NCBI GenBank assembly: GCA_964517215.1
Contig: CAZFBR010000033.1
Span: 1-20,494, forward strand
Length of the DNA: 20,494 nt
Direction: 5' to 3'
From: CAZFBR01 sp035353495 [NCBI: uncultured bacterium]
Lineage (GTDB): Bacteria > DAOPZR01
Part shown: positions 5,458 through 16,003 of the stretch, piece after piece
Layout of the letters: each line of letters begins with the position of its first letter
Position numbering within the stretch: position 1 is the first letter of the stretch
Notes under the pieces: generated by a model
Told to the model about the DNA's origin: nothing
What the model saw: only the letters and a program-made list of their open reading frames with translations
Database searches by the model: none
Position numbers and translations under genes: made by a program

Positions 5458-8400
5458 TTAGCTGCCACCCATGACCACGTGCACATGGTGCGTGGCGCCG
5501 TCATCAGCCAGCGGAATGGCGGCATGGTCGACAGCGTTGCCATCCAGTTCCGCTGCGGCGACGCCCCGGCAGCGCCGGTCGGGATTCGTCACCACAATCT
5601 CATAGCGCGAGCGGCCAAAGCGCCAGGTAATCGCATATTCCGGCCATGACGACGGGATGCAGGGCGTGACGGCAAACGTCGCGCCCTGCCGGCGCAGGCC
5701 CAGCATGCTCTCCAATCCGGCGCGGTACATCCACCCCGCGGCGCCGGTGTACCACGACCAGCCACCGCGCCCGGCGTGCGCGGGATGCGCATAGACATCG
5801 CCCGCCATGACGTACGGCTCGGCCTGGTAGCGCGCCACATCGGCCGGCGTGCGCGTATGGTTCACCGGATTGAGCATGTGGAACAGCTCCATCGCCTCGT
5901 CACCGCTGCCCAGTTTCGCCATGGCCATCATCACCCAGATCGCGCCGTGCGTGTACTGCCCGCCATTCTCGCGCACGCCGGGCGGATAGCCCTTGATATA
6001 GCCCGGGTCCTGCGCGGACTTGTCAAAGGGCGGATCGAGCAGCAGCGCAATCCGCGGCCCGCGCCGGATCAGGTGCGTGCGCACCGCGTCGAGCGCGCGT
6101 TCCGCGAAACGCACGGGCACCGCGCCCGACAGCGCCGCCCACGCCTGCGCAATCGCATCGATCCGGCACTCGTCGTTCTGCGCCGAGCCCAGCGGCGTGC
6201 CGTCGTCGTAATAGCCGCGGCGATACCATTCGCCGTCCCAGGCCTGTTCGAGGATGCCGCCGAGCCGGTCCGCTTCGGCACGGTAGCGCACGGCCCGATC
6301 GCCATCGTTCCTGTTTTCACAGAGCGGGACGATGGCGGTCAGCACCGCATGCAGGAAGAAGCCGAGCCAGACGCTCTCGCCGCGCCCGGCCCGCCCCACC
6401 CGGTTCATCCCGTCGTTCCAGTCGCAGCTTCCCATCAGCGGCAGGCCATGCACACCCACCGTCAGCCCCTTGTCGATCGCCCGCAGGCAATGCTCCCACA
6501 GCGTGCCCGATTCCTCGGCCAGGCGCGGGGCAAAATACGAGTCCTGAACACCCGGCTCAAGCACCGGCGCGTCGAGATACGCCACCCGCTCATCAAGCAC
6601 CCCGGTGTCGCCGGTGGCGTTGACGTAATGCACCACCGCATACGGCAGCCAGAGCAGGTCGTCGGAGCAGCGCGTGCGCACGCCCCGCCCGCTCGGTTCA
6701 TGCCACCAGTGCTGCACATCGCCCTCGCGGAACTGCCGGCCGGCGGCGCGCAGCAGCTGTTCGCGCAGCAGGTCGGGCCGGGCCAGCGTCAGCGCCAGCA
6801 CATCCTGCAGCTGGTCGCGGAACCCGAACGCGCCGCCCGGCTGATAGTACGCCGACCGCGCCCACAACCGGCAGCTCACATCCTGGTAAAGCAGCCAGCG
6901 GTTCAGCATCAGGTCAAACGAGTCATCGGGTGTGCGCACCTGCACCGCATCGAGAATATCGTCCCACCGGCGCCGCCCCTGCTCGCGCGCCGCTTCGGCG
7001 TCTGCCAGCTGCCCGTGCCGGCGCACCAGCGTCCGCGCATGCTCCGCATCATCGCCCTGCCCGATAATGAACACCAGATTGCGCGTCTCGCCCGGCTGCA
7101 GGGTCACCGCCACCCGCAGCGCGGCGCAGGGGTCAAGCCCCGCCCCATACCGGCCCGTGAGCGCGGCATGGCCGAGCGCCGCCGGGCGCGCCGGCGAGCC
7201 GTTGCGCCCGATAAAGATGCGCCGGTCACTGGTGGCGTCGGTCACCGCCGCGCCATACGCGAACGCCACCCGTCCGACATACTCCTGCTGATAGGTATTG
7301 CGGGCAAACAGCGCGCCGGTCGCCGGATCGCGTTCGGTGACGATCAGCGCGCCCTGGTTCGCCAGCGGCGGGCCCAGCACCCACGCGGCGTAGTAGAAGA
7401 CGCTCAGCCGGCGCACGGCGCCGCTTTCATTGGCCAGCGTCAGCAGCGAATACTTCACCGGATCGGCCGGATCGACAAAGACATCGAGGTACTGGCGCAT
7501 GCCCGCCACTTCGCGCGTGAAATGCGAAATGCCCGCGGCATGGCGGGTCACACAGCGGCCGGAGGCCGCGGTGCGCGGCAGCGGGCCCGGCGTCGGCGAC
7601 CACGCCTCGCCGGTGTCGTCGTCGCGGATATAGAGCGCCTCGCCGGTGGGGTCGCTCACCGGGTCGTTGGCAAACGGCGTCAGCCGGTTTTCGCGGCTGT
7701 TCCCCGACCAGGTGTACGCCGCGCCCGCCGCGGTAATCACCGTCCCGAACGACGGGTTGGCGATCACATTGGCCCACGGCAGCGGGGTCTCGCGATCGCC
7801 CTCGTGGATCACCACATATTCGCGGCCATGATCGGCAAAGCCGCCGCAATCGTGCGCCAGCGTCAAGGGGGGGAGCGGCACCGCCATGGCGGCCCGGGCC
7901 GCCGCCCGGGCCGCGGGAATGAACGCCTGCGGCGCCGGCCAGGCCGGATCGGGCCGGCGCAGCTGCTGCGCCAGTTCGCCCCGGTCACCCGCCAGCACCG
8001 CCTGCGCCACACTGACCAGCAGCGTGCGCTCCGCCTCGCCCAGCCGGTCGCCGCGCAGCAGATACGCCCCGCCCGAACGGTGCTTCCACGCCTGCCACGG
8101 CCCGTTGTCGAGCAGCGCCGTCAGGGCGGCGTGCATTTCATCGAAATAGCCGACCGGATGCTCGTTCAGGATCACCACATCGGCGCGCAGGCCCTTGAGC
8201 CGCCAGTATTCCTGCGCCTGCAGCACCTGCCGCACCAGCGGCAAATCCTCTTCCCTGGCGACCCGCACCAGCAGAATGGGCAGATCGCCCGAAATGCTGT
8301 GCGGCCACAGGCCCGGCTGCCCGAGCGTGTTCTTCGCCAGCAGCTCGGGCCCGGCGCGCAGCGAGTCATCGGCATACAGCGCCCGCGAGGCAAGCCGCTC

Positions 8401-11400
8401 GTAGAGCAGCGCCTCTTCGCGGGAAATACTGAGATAGCGGCAGGCGCTCTGCGCCTGGGCGAAGGCGAGCGCAAAGGTGCGCGGCGCGGCGCTCGGCTCG
8501 CGATAGCGCACCGCCAGCGCCACCGCCGCCTCCCGCGACGCCGCCATGCCGGTGGCAAAGGCGAGCCGCACCGACCCGCCGGGCGCCAGGCGGATGCGCT
8601 GGCGCAGGCAGGCCACGGGATCAATCACAAACCCGGTCGTTCCCGACAGGGAGCGCCCGTCGAGCGCCTGCGGGTTGTCGGGCCCGCGCCCGCGCCCGAG
8701 GAACCGGGCCCGGTCGGTCTCCCACTCGACCGCCCCCTGCATGCGGCCCGACACGCTCATGACATGCACCCCCCACACCGGGGTCTCGTCGGCGGCGCGC
8801 GGCCGGCGGCAGCACAGCACGGCGGCGTTTTCAGGCACATACTCCGTCGCCACGAACAGCTTGCAGAATGCGGGATGGACAAGGTCATCGGCCGGCGGGG
8901 CGAGCACCATCTCCACATAACTCGTCACCTCCAGTTCGCGCGGGCGCAACCCGCGATTGGTCACCGTCAGCCGGCGCACCTCCACATCGTCTTCCGCCGA
9001 GACGGCAATATCGAGCTGCGTGGCGATCTCGCCGTCGCGGCGGGTGACGGTCGCCTTTTCCGCGAGGAACGAGACCTGGTAGCTGTCCGGTTCCACCGCG
9101 GTGGGATGAAAGGTGGCGGACCACACCGCCCCGTCGCGCACGTCGCGCAGATAGATGAACTGGCTGCCCGGATCGCTGGTAACGTCCTCGCGAAAGCGGG
9201 TCACCGCCCGGCCGCGGCAGAAGCTCGCCCCGCCGCCGGCGTTGGTGACCACCGCCGTGTAATTGCCGTTGGAGAGAAACTGCGCATGCGGCACCCGGGT
9301 GTGCGGCGAATGGAACCGGCGCATGGCCGCCGCCGCCGCCGGCTCGGCCAGCCGGGTCTCCCCGACCGGGCGCGGCTGGGTGATGGCCGCCAGGCGCGGC
9401 ACCCGCTCCTGCAGCAGCATTTCCGTCGCCCGCACCCGCGGATCGGCGTGGAACCGGCGAACCATCACATCACCCATGAGCGCATTGGCCAGCGCCACGA
9501 GCGTCATCCCCTGATGATGCGCCATATACGCCCGCACCACCGTGCCGCGCGCGGCAGCGGCCGCGCCCGGCGCGTCCTCCGCCTCATCGCCCTTCCGGTG
9601 CGTATAGTCGATGGCCTCATAATAGCCGTACGCACCCTCCAGCCCGGCGTCGGCCAGCCGGCGCAGATTGCGCGCCGCCGCGGTCGGATCGAGCATGGCC
9701 GCCAGCGCCGTGGCGTACGGCGCCACCACCAGCTCATCGCCCAGCCCGCGCTTCAGCCCGAGCCCGGGCACGCCAAAGGCCTTGTACTGGTACGTGTCAT
9801 GGCGGTCAACGGTGGCATACGCCGATTCCGAAATGCCCCACGGCACGCCGCAGGCACGGGCGTAGGTTATCTGCCGCCGCACCGCCATCCGGCAGCTCTG
9901 TTCGAGCAGTGTCTCCGGATAGCTCTTCAGCAGCAGGCGCGGCATCAGGTATTCGAACATGGTCGCGCTCCACGACAGGAGCGTGGGCGCACCCTCGACG
10001 CTGGTGATCAGCCGGCCGAGATGGAACCAGTGGGTTTCCGGCAGATCACCGCGGGCGATGCCGATAAAACTCGCCAGCCGCGCCTCCGAGGCAAGCAGAT
10101 CGTAATGGGCATGGTCGCGGCGGCCCGGCCCGGCGGCGTCGGCGAGACGATAGCCGATGGCCAGCAGCCGGGTCTGCGGGTCATACAGAAAGCGGAAATT
10201 CATGCCGTCGGCAAAGGCGTCCGCCCGCACCGCCAGCGCGCGCAGCTGCGCCGCCAGCGTTCCGGCGGCGATCCCGGCAGCCGCCTGGCGCAGGCCTTCC
10301 GCCAGCACCATCAGCGCGCCGGCCAGGTTGCCGCTGTCGACCGTGGAAACATATTCCGGCGCCAGCGGCGCAAGGGAATGCGTGTCATACCAGTTGAGCA
10401 GATGCCCCTCGTGGCGTTCAAGCCCTTCCACCGTGGTCAGGGTCGCCTCGATGCGGGCCGCCAGTTCCGGGGTGGCGATAAAGGCAAAGTCATGCGCCGC
10501 CAGGGTGGCGAGCAGGCCCATGCCGATATTCGTCGGCGACGTCCGCGACGCCAGCCGCGGGTCCGGGACTTCCTGATAATTGTCGGGCGGCAGCGCATGC
10601 TCGGACGCCACCATGAAGTCGGCAAAGTAGCGCCAGGTCCGCCGCGCCACCTGCTCCAGCAGGGCGCGGTCCGCCGCATTCAGTTCGCGCCGGAGCGGCG
10701 CCACCGGCTGACTGAGCCGCCAGGCAATGGCGGGCGCCGCCAGCCACAGCAGCGCAACCGGCGCGGCGCAGGCCAGCGCGCGCGGCCCGCCGGAAGCCGC
10801 CAGCGCCACTCCCAGCGCGGCCAGCACCGGGCTGGCGAGCATTTCCCGGTAGAACAGCCGCATCCCCGACCGGTGCGCATGCCTGGTGGCGCGGGCCGCA
10901 GCCGTCGCGGCGGTCTCCCATTCCAGCATCTGCCGCTGCGTCCAAACCAGGCGCACGAGGGTCAGCACAATCGCATGCGCGCGCACAAATGCATCGTAGG
11001 CCATGAACACCAGCTGGAGCATGATCCGGGCCAGGGCAATCCGCGCATCATCCGCCAATGCGCGCACCACCACCGCCCACGGCCGGCGCGGCCACGGCGC
11101 CGGCACTGCGCACGCCAGCGGCACCAGCGGAAACGCCAGCGCCACCAGCACCGCGAGGGTCCAGGCCACCGGGTTGACCGGCAGGAACGACCAAGCCACC
11201 AGCAGCAGCAGCACCGTGGCGGGCGGGGTGATACTGCGCCGGAGATTGTCGAATATCTTCCAGCGCGCAATGAGCGGCAGGCGATTGCGCCGCCACCCCC
11301 CCCGCGCCGGCGCCCAGGGCAGAAGCCAGCACAGGATCTGCCAGTCCCCCCGCACCCAGCGATGCTGCCGGCGCGCATGGGCAAGCACACTCGCCGGATA

Positions 11401-13659
11401 GTCGTCGACCACCTCAATATCGGTGACCAGCGCGGTGCGGGCATACACCCCCTCAAACAGATCGTGCGAGAGAATGGCATTTTCCGGCGCGCGCCCAGCC
11501 AGCGCCGCGGCAAAGGCGTCCACATCGTACAGCCCCTTGCCGGTGAAGATCCCCTCGTCGAACAGGTCCTGATAGGTGTCCGATACCGCCGTGGTGTACG
11601 GATCGACCCCGGTATGGCCGGCATAGAGCCGGGCGAACAGCGAGCTGGCGGCGCTCGCCATGGTCACGCTGACCCGGGGCTGGAGAATGCCGTACCCGTG
11701 CGTGACCCGGCCAAGCGCAGCGTCATAGTGCGGGCGATTCAGCGGGTGGGCGATGATCCCGATCAGCTTTTTTGCCGTGTCACGGGGCAGGCGCGTGTCG
11801 GAATCGAGGGTCAGGCAGTACCGCACCGCCGGCAACACGGCCATATCGCCAACCTGCACGGAGTAACTGGTGTCGGTGGCGCCGCGCAGCAGCCGGTTCC
11901 ATTCCTCAAGCTTGCCCCGCTTGCGCTCCCAGCCCATCCACGCATTTTCGCCCGCATTCCACTGCCGCTCGCGATGGAACAAATAGAAGGTGGTGCCGCG
12001 CCCGTCGCCGGCACGCGCATTGAGCGCGGCAATCCCCGCCCGCGCCGCCGCCAGGATGGCCTCGTCCTGCGGCAGATTGGGCGTGGCCGCGTCGATGAAA
12101 TCGCTGAGGATGGCGAAATGGATGTGCGGATCGGCATTGCCCAGCGCCAGCACTTCGAGCCGTTCGAGCAGCTCAGCGACACCGTCGACGCTGGTCAGCA
12201 TGGTCGGCACCACCACCATGGTGCGCGCGGCCGCCGGTATGCCGTTGGCAAAATCAAGGCGCACCAGCCGCCGGGGCGGCACCCGGCGCACCGCCAGCCA
12301 CTGGATCAGGGCAATCGCCAATTCGCTGGCGAGCGGCAGAATGAGCACCGCCGTCGCCAGCTGCAGCCACCACGCCGCGCCATGCTGGCGGATCTGCACG
12401 AGTCCCAACCCCAGCAGCAGCGCAGTCAGCAGGCCAATGGCGCCGAGATAGACCGCCGTCATCTGCCGGAACGCCAGCGCCCGCACCCGCTGCCGCAGCG
12501 GCGGATGCCAGGCGACATCCGTTTCGAGATCGCGCCGGCCCGGACCGATCAGATGGTAGCCGACATGCGCCGCGCGGTCCGTAATCGCGCCCTTCTCCGC
12601 TGCCTGCCGCGCACTTTCCACCGCGCGCAGCGCCACCCGCACCTGCGCCCCGCTGGTCGGCTCAGCCAATTCCTCCACCGCCTGACGATAGCGGTCCCTG
12701 CTCAGGAAGTCCATCTGGCCGTACGCCCCGGCCGGATCGCGCTGCAGCACGCGCTCCACCAGGCTCACCGCCTCGACGTACTGGCTCCAATCGATCGTCG
12801 AGCAGAGCCGCAGGCTGGTAATCGCATTCGCCATCGAGACCTGCGCCGAGGCCTGCCGCTGGTGCTCGGCCCGGACCGCCGCTTCCGCCGTCAGCTGCCG
12901 CCTGTCGAGGTGCGCATCAACCGACTCGCGCACGGCAGCCAGCCGCGGCCCGTACTCGCGCAGGCGCGCTAGCAGCTGCAGAATGTAGCCGGGATGCAGT
13001 TCGCCGGGCAGCGGCGGCGGGGTTCCGTTGCCGGCCGTGTCAATCCGCGCCACATAGGCGTCAGCGGCGCGCACCGCCGCGCGGGCGGCCATGGTCTCGT
13101 CAGTCAGCCGGCGCAGATTCTCGATCAGCGCCAGTTTCAGCATGATCGGCCACGCCCACAGTTCGCCGATGGTCAGCGCCGCCACGGTCTGGAAATTGTT
13201 CATGAACTGGACCAGCTGCGGCCGGTCGAGGCGGCTGTCACTGTGGCGGATAAGCTCCTCCGCCATCGCATAGACCCGCGCCTCGCCCGCCCGTTCGCGC
13301 AGGGCCAGTTTGGGCAGCGCGCGGTAATAGCCGCGCGGCAGATTGCGCCGGATACCGATGATCTCCGCCGCGACGAGGTGATAGTTGTCGAGCAGCCATT
13401 CCGCCGCCGGCGGCACAAATGCGCCGCGCCGCACATCATCGGCCAGCGCCAGATACGCCGCGCGCAGGATGCGGGCATTGCCGTCGAGACGGGGGAGCAC
13501 GCGCCGGGCGCCGCGCCGCGCGTTCGGGTCGAGAGTGAATCGCGCCGCCAGCGCCTTGGCCCGTTCCTCCAGCCGCTCGCTGCTCAGCAGTTCATCGCGG
13601 AGCGGCTTGAGCGGCGGCGCGGGCACACCGTCGCCGGAGAAATTAAACCACGTCGTCAT
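5458..13659 (-). CDS. Cyclic beta-1,2-glucan synthase (NdvB/ChvB/Cgs family), complete
   Basis: The enzyme makes cyclic beta-1,2-glucan from UDP-glucose at the inner membrane. At 2,733 residues it matches the family length (about 2,800). The start is the ATG at 13659: MTTWFNFSG leads into the usual [19 protein letters not shown] segment, while the frame upstream is atypical. Order: N-terminal cytosolic region; membrane helices about 400-455; GT84 glycosyltransferase about 456-770 with LDSD (D619, D621) and R-Q-H-R-W (764-768), the DxD and (Q/R)XXRW motifs; more helices between about 808 and 981; glycoamylase-like domain about 1000-1420 starting [10 protein letters not shown]; two GH94-type beta domains near 1450 and 1936; and the GH94 alpha-barrel, whose GSCDWNDGM holds the presumed acid D2413. 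In the family, the GH94 part trims the chain by phosphorolysis and so sets ring size. No transporter gene (ndvA-like) lies beside it. Confidence 0.96.
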   Translation of the reverse strand: MTTWFNFSGDGVPAPPLKPLRDELLSSERLEERAKALAARFTLDPNARRGARRVLPRLDGNARILRAAYLALADDVRRGAFVPPAAEWLLDNYHLVAAEIIGIRRNLPRGYYRALPKLALRERAGEARVYAMAEELIRHSDSRLDRPQLVQFMNNFQTVAALTIGELWAWPIMLKLALIENLRRLTDETMAARAAVRAADAYVARIDTAGNGTPPPLPGELHPGYILQLLARLREYGPRLAAVRESVDAHLDRRQLTAEAAVRAEHQRQASAQVSMANAITSLRLCSTIDWSQYVEAVSLVERVLQRDPAGAYGQMDFLSRDRYRQAVEELAEPTSGAQVRVALRAVESARQAAEKGAITDRAAHVGYHLIGPGRRDLETDVAWHPPLRQRVRALAFRQMTAVYLGAIGLLTALLLGLGLVQIRQHGAAWWLQLATAVLILPLASELAIALIQWLAVRRVPPRRLVRLDFANGIPAAARTMVVVPTMLTSVDGVAELLERLEVLALGNADPHIHFAILSDFIDAATPNLPQDEAILAAARAGIAALNARAGDGRGTTFYLFHRERQWNAGENAWMGWERKRGKLEEWNRLLRGATDTSYSVQVGDMAVLPAVRYCLTLDSDTRLPRDTAKKLIGIIAHPLNRPHYDAALGRVTHGYGILQPRVSVTMASAASSLFARLYAGHTGVDPYTTAVSDTYQDLFDEGIFTGKGLYDVDAFAAALAGRAPENAILSHDLFEGVYARTALVTDIEVVDDYPASVLAHARRQHRWVRGDWQILCWLLPWAPARGGWRRNRLPLIARWKIFDNLRRSITPPATVLLLLVAWSFLPVNPVAWTLAVLVALAFPLVPLACAVPAPWPRRPWAVVVRALADDARIALARIMLQLVFMAYDAFVRAHAIVLTLVRLVWTQRQMLEWETAATAAARATRHAHRSGMRLFYREMLASPVLAALGVALAASGGPRALACAAPVALLWLAAPAIAWRLSQPVAPLRRELNAADRALLEQVARRTWRYFADFMVASEHALPPDNYQEVPDPRLASRTSPTNIGMGLLATLAAHDFAFIATPELAARIEATLTTVEGLERHEGHLLNWYDTHSLAPLAPEYVSTVDSGNLAGALMVLAEGLRQAAAGIAAGTLAAQLRALAVRADAFADGMNFRFLYDPQTRLLAIGYRLADAAGPGRRDHAHYDLLASEARLASFIGIARGDLPETHWFHLGRLITSVEGAPTLLSWSATMFEYLMPRLLLKSYPETLLEQSCRMAVRRQITYARACGVPWGISESAYATVDRHDTYQYKAFGVPGLGLKRGLGDELVVAPYATALAAMLDPTAAARNLRRLADAGLEGAYGYYEAIDYTHRKGDEAEDAPGAAAAARGTVVRAYMAHHQGMTLVALANALMGDVMVRRFHADPRVRATEMLLQERVPRLAAITQPRPVGETRLAEPAAAAAMRRFHSPHTRVPHAQFLSNGNYTAVVTNAGGGASFCRGRAVTRFREDVTSDPGSQFIYLRDVRDGAVWSATFHPTAVEPDSYQVSFLAEKATVTRRDGEIATQLDIAVSAEDDVEVRRLTVTNRGLRPRELEVTSYVEMVLAPPADDLVHPAFCKLFVATEYVPENAAVLCCRRPRAADETPVWGVHVMSVSGRMQGAVEWETDRARFLGRGRGPDNPQALDGRSLSGTTGFVIDPVACLRQRIRLAPGGSVRLAFATGMAASREAAVALAVRYREPSAAPRTFALAFAQAQSACRYLSISREEALLYERLASRALYADDSLRAGPELLAKNTLGQPGLWPHSISGDLPILLVRVAREEDLPLVRQVLQAQEYWRLKGLRADVVILNEHPVGYFDEMHAALTALLDNGPWQAWKHRSGGAYLLRGDRLGEAERTLLVSVAQAVLAGDRGELAQQLRRPDPAWPAPQAFIPAARAAARAAMAVPLPPLTLAHDCGGFADHGREYVVIHEGDRETPLPWANVIANPSFGTVITAAGAAYTWSGNSRENRLTPFANDPVSDPTGEALYIRDDDTGEAWSPTPGPLPRTAASGRCVTRHAAGISHFTREVAGMRQYLDVFVDPADPVKYSLLTLANESGAVRRLSVFYYAAWVLGPPLANQGALIVTERDPATGALFARNTYQQEYVGRVAFAYGAAVTDATSDRRIFIGRNGSPARPAALGHAALTGRYGAGLDPCAALRVAVTLQPGETRNLVFIIGQGDDAEHARTLVRRHGQLADAEAAREQGRRRWDDILDAVQVRTPDDSFDLMLNRWLLYQDVSCRLWARSAYYQPGGAFGFRDQLQDVLALTLARPDLLREQLLRAAGRQFREGDVQHWWHEPSGRGVRTRCSDDLLWLPYAVVHYVNATGDTGVLDERVAYLDAPVLEPGVQDSYFAPRLAEESGTLWEHCLRAIDKGLTVGVHGLPLMGSCDWNDGMNRVGRAGRGESVWLGFFLHAVLTAIVPLCENRNDGDRAVRYRAEADRLGGILEQAWDGEWYRRGYYDDGTPLGSAQNDECRIDAIAQAWAALSGAVPVRFAERALDAVRTHLIRRGPRIALLLDPPFDKSAQDPGYIKGYPPGVRENGGQYTHGAIWVMMAMAKLGSGDEAMELFHMLNPVNHTRTPADVARYQAEPYVMAGDVYAHPAHAGRGGWSWYTGAAGWMYRAGLESMLGLRRQGATFAVTPCIPSSWPEYAITWRFGRSRYEIVVTNPDRRCRGVAAAELDGNAVDHAAIPLADDGATHHVHVVMGGS

Positions 13660-13671
13660 GCGCTGAACCGG

Positions 13672-13677
13672 ATTATA
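13672..13677 (-). promoter_or_regulatory. -10 element (TATAAT) just upstream of the glucan synthase
   Basis: The minus strand reads GGTATAATCCGG, with the hexamer ending 12 bases before the ATG at 13659. Transcription would start about six bases before the ATG, and no Shine-Dalgarno sequence is present. A convincing -35 hexamer is missing at 16-18 bp, so this is only a candidate. Confidence 0.4.
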
Positions 13678-13836
13678 CCTGCAGGGTGGGCGACAAATCG
13701 ATGGCGGTGCTGCTGCGGCAGTTTCAATGCAACCAGAGCTCATCCATTAAGCAGAACAATACGTGCGCACCTCCGCGACCGCTGACAATGTCCGTCGGAT
13801 ATTCACTGTACCATGCCCCATCCCCCCCGTCAATTT

Positions 13837-13875
13837 TCGCCGGCCGGCGCCGGCGAGAGAGCGCGGCACGCCGCG
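13837..13875 (-). terminator. Two tandem GC-rich hairpins directly after the CgeB-like gene
   Basis: Immediately downstream of the stop codon at 13876 lies CGCGGC-AC-GCCGCG (13862-13875), then TCGCCGGC-CGGC-GCCGGCGA (13837-13856); both have perfect arms. They would fold strongly in the minus-strand transcript. The second is followed by AAAATT rather than a U-run, so this is not a textbook intrinsic terminator. It may stop transcription less strictly or stabilise the mRNA end. Confidence 0.4.
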
Positions 13876-14907
13876 TTACGGCAGCATCAGGCGCAGGAGT
13901 TCGGTCATGCGGGCGTGATAGGTGTGGTCGCGGGCGGCGCGGGCGGCGGCGGCGGCGGCGACGCTCTTGCGTTCGGCGGCGCGCGGCAGCCATTCCATGA
14001 CCAGCTTGTCCATTTCGTCGAGCGAGCGGTACAGGATAATCTCTTTCCCGTCGGCAAACGCGGCGGGGATTTCCTCCTTCCAGTCGCAGAGCTGGAAGGC
14101 GCCGCAGCCGGCGGCCTCGAAGACGCGGGGATTGGTCCCGCGCGCGTCCTTGCCGAACCACGAATGCAGATTGAGCACGATCTTAGCCCCGGCGCTGATT
14201 GCCGCCATTTCGTCGGGCGCAAACCAGTCGGCAACCACGCAGGCGCGCAGCGGCGACGACGGCGCCAGCTTGCGTTTCCACGGCCCGCGGATATGCAGCC
14301 GGCAGCGGCCAACGAGGCGGAGCAGCGCCTGCTCGCGCACTTCCTCCCAATCCCCGGCGAAGACGACGTCGCAGGCGTAGCGTTCTTCCTCTTCCCGGGT
14401 CAGGGTCATCGGCCGGTGCTAGGGGGGATAGATGGCGTGCAGCAGGCCATGCGCCCGGTCGAATCCCGCCGCGCGATAGGCCGGCACGCAGGATGGCGCA
14501 TTGGTGCAATAGATGTCGTACCAGCCCGCCTGCGCGAACGAGCGTTCGAGATGGAACGGGTCATTCAGCCACCAGCAGGCCGTCTGCACCCCGGCGGTAC
14601 GCAGCGAGCGCACCGTCGCTTCCTCGATATCGAACCCGAAAATGGCGAGGAGCATTTCCGCCCGGCAGTCATGTGCCGCGCGCAGCAGCCGGCGATTGAG
14701 CTGCGTGCGGCTGTGCAGCCCCGGCATGAACCCGTCGTCGCGGCGCAGCATTTTCTTCAGCGGCCGGCGCAGCAGACGGTCAAGCGGATGCTTCCAGCCG
14801 AGATTGAACGGGGTTACGTCATGCCCGAGCGCGCGCAGCGACTCAACGGTCTGGGCGAACATGGGGACGGTGCGCAGATGCCCCGGTCCGGCGACGAGAA
14901 TGCGCAT
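13876..14907 (-). pseudogene. CgeB-like glycosyltransferase interrupted by a single in-frame TAG
   Basis: Two open segments (14907-14419 and 14418-13876) lie in the same frame, separated only by the TAG at 14419-14421. Joined, they give 343 codons plus the stop position, the usual length of CgeB/DUF3880-type glycosyltransferases. The first segment has MRILVAGPGH, GVQTACWWLNDP and YDIYCTNAPSCVPAYRAAG; the second has CDVVFAGDW, VLNLHSW and NPRVFEAAGCGAFQLCDW, the Glyco_trans_1_2 C-terminal domain. The stop falls in a linker that in relatives reads like DPEVHRP; here it is YPP-stop-HRP with no residues lost or gained. Candidate explanations are a recent nonsense mutation, a sequencing error, or readthrough. 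A GGGGGA ribosome-binding site precedes the ATG. The likely role is sugar transfer in surface glycan or protein glycosylation. Confidence 0.8.
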
Positions 14908-15073
14908 CAGTTCCCCCGTTTTGCGCGGGTGCGCAGGTCAGCCGGCGACGGCGCGCACGGCCGCGCGGCCGGCCGGGTCCCGGACGGCAGCTTCGGCGGC
15001 GGCACACGCTTCCCCACGCACGGCAACTTTTGACGGTTACCGATGCCGCGCATAATTGTCGTTGCCGGGCCGG

Positions 15074-16003
15074 TCAGTAGCGATAGGTAAGAGCGATACG
15101 ATTGGTCTGGCCCATATCGCCCTGCGGGGTGTAGGCATAATCGACGTACCAGTTTTCGCCGTCGCGCAAACCCACGCCGCAGGTGAGGCCTTTGGCCAGA
15201 TCATGGCGGGTCGAATAGCCCATGCGCGCCACCGCATAGTCGCCCACTTCGCATTCCACCCCGAATGCGCCGTAGGCGGTTTCGTCGTTAGGCATGATGG
15301 CGTCGAGCGCCAGCGTCATGCGACTGGTATCCCAATACTTGAACTGGTAGGCCGCCCCGCAACTGAAGGTTTGCGGCAGGTCGGTTTCGTCGCGCACGAA
15401 TTTCAGGCCGGACCCGAACCCGCTGCCGGCAACAGCGAAGGTCAGCCCCTCGATTCCGGGCGAGAACCGCAGCCCGGCATCAAAAATCACGGTATTGTCG
15501 CTGTACGTCCACAGCCGTTCGCGCAGGAACCGCAGCGTCACTCCCGCGGCAAAATTATCACTCAGCTTCTGACCGTAGCCGACCGAGAACATCAGATCGC
15601 TGGCACTGAAGCTGCCCGAACCAAGACCGTTGGGGTCGGCTACCGTCGTGCGGGTGATATCGCCGGTGGTCAGGTAGGCCAGCCCGACGCCCAGCCCGGC
15701 ACCCTGCCCGACAGGAAGCGGCAAGGTCAGGGCAAAATTCTCATAATCGACCATGCCCAGCCAGTCGTTGTGCATCGCGGTGAATTCAGGGCGCGGCGTC
15801 GCCGCCAGCCCGGCGGCATTGAAGTGCAGCGCCTCATTCCCCGTCGCCACGGCGGTGTAGGCCCCCATCGCCCCGGCAGTCGGATACGGATTGATCTTGA
15901 GGAACGTGGCGCCGTTGGTCCCGGCGTCGTCAGCCAGCACCGGGAGCGCGAGCAGGGGCAGCGCCAGCAGCGCCGCCAGCAGCCGCCTCAGCGGATGATG
16001 CAT
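15074..16003 (-). CDS. PorV/PorQ-type (UPF0164) outer-membrane beta-barrel protein
   Basis: The 309-residue product starts with a signal peptide (MHHPLRRLLAALLALPLLALPVLA) and then has the family's opening FLKINPYPTAGAMGAYTAVA and EALHFNAAGLA. Alternating amphipathic strands follow (for example LTLPLPVGQGAGLGVGLAYL and MFSVGYGQKLSDNFAAGVTL), and the end is RIALTYRY, a typical outer-membrane C-terminus with a final aromatic residue. In Bacteroidota, PorV is a type IX secretion shuttle that carries cargo with C-terminal sorting domains. Here the gene overlaps the preceding secreted-protein gene by 16 bases, and that protein bears such a domain, so a carrier or anchor role for it is plausible but inferred. 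A GAAGGG sequence inside the upstream gene serves as ribosome-binding site. Confidence 0.85.
   Translation of the reverse strand: MHHPLRRLLAALLALPLLALPVLADDAGTNGATFLKINPYPTAGAMGAYTAVATGNEALHFNAAGLAATPRPEFTAMHNDWLGMVDYENFALTLPLPVGQGAGLGVGLAYLTTGDITRTTVADPNGLGSGSFSASDLMFSVGYGQKLSDNFAAGVTLRFLRERLWTYSDNTVIFDAGLRFSPGIEGLTFAVAGSGFGSGLKFVRDETDLPQTFSCGAAYQFKYWDTSRMTLALDAIMPNDETAYGAFGVECEVGDYAVARMGYSTRHDLAKGLTCGVGLRDGENWYVDYAYTPQGDMGQTNRIALTYRY

Noticed and set aside
5776-12972. A 2,398-codon open frame on the plus strand, antisense to the cyclic glucan synthase
   Set aside because: Its composition (Arg, His, Gln, Pro, Gly) and lack of any domain are typical of the antisense frame of a GC-rich gene in which TTA, CTA and TCA codons are rare. 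The sense frame carries all the conserved motifs.
14419-14421. Genome-wide reassignment of TAG as the reason for the interrupted glycosyltransferase
   Set aside because: Lipoprotein copy 1 appears to end naturally at a TAG at 240-242, and no other gene here contains an internal TAG, so reassignment is not supported by this window.
13813-15033. A 406-codon plus-strand frame spanning the interrupted CgeB-like gene
   Set aside because: It is antisense to recognisable glycosyltransferase motifs, and its own translation is Arg/Ala/Gln-rich without motifs.
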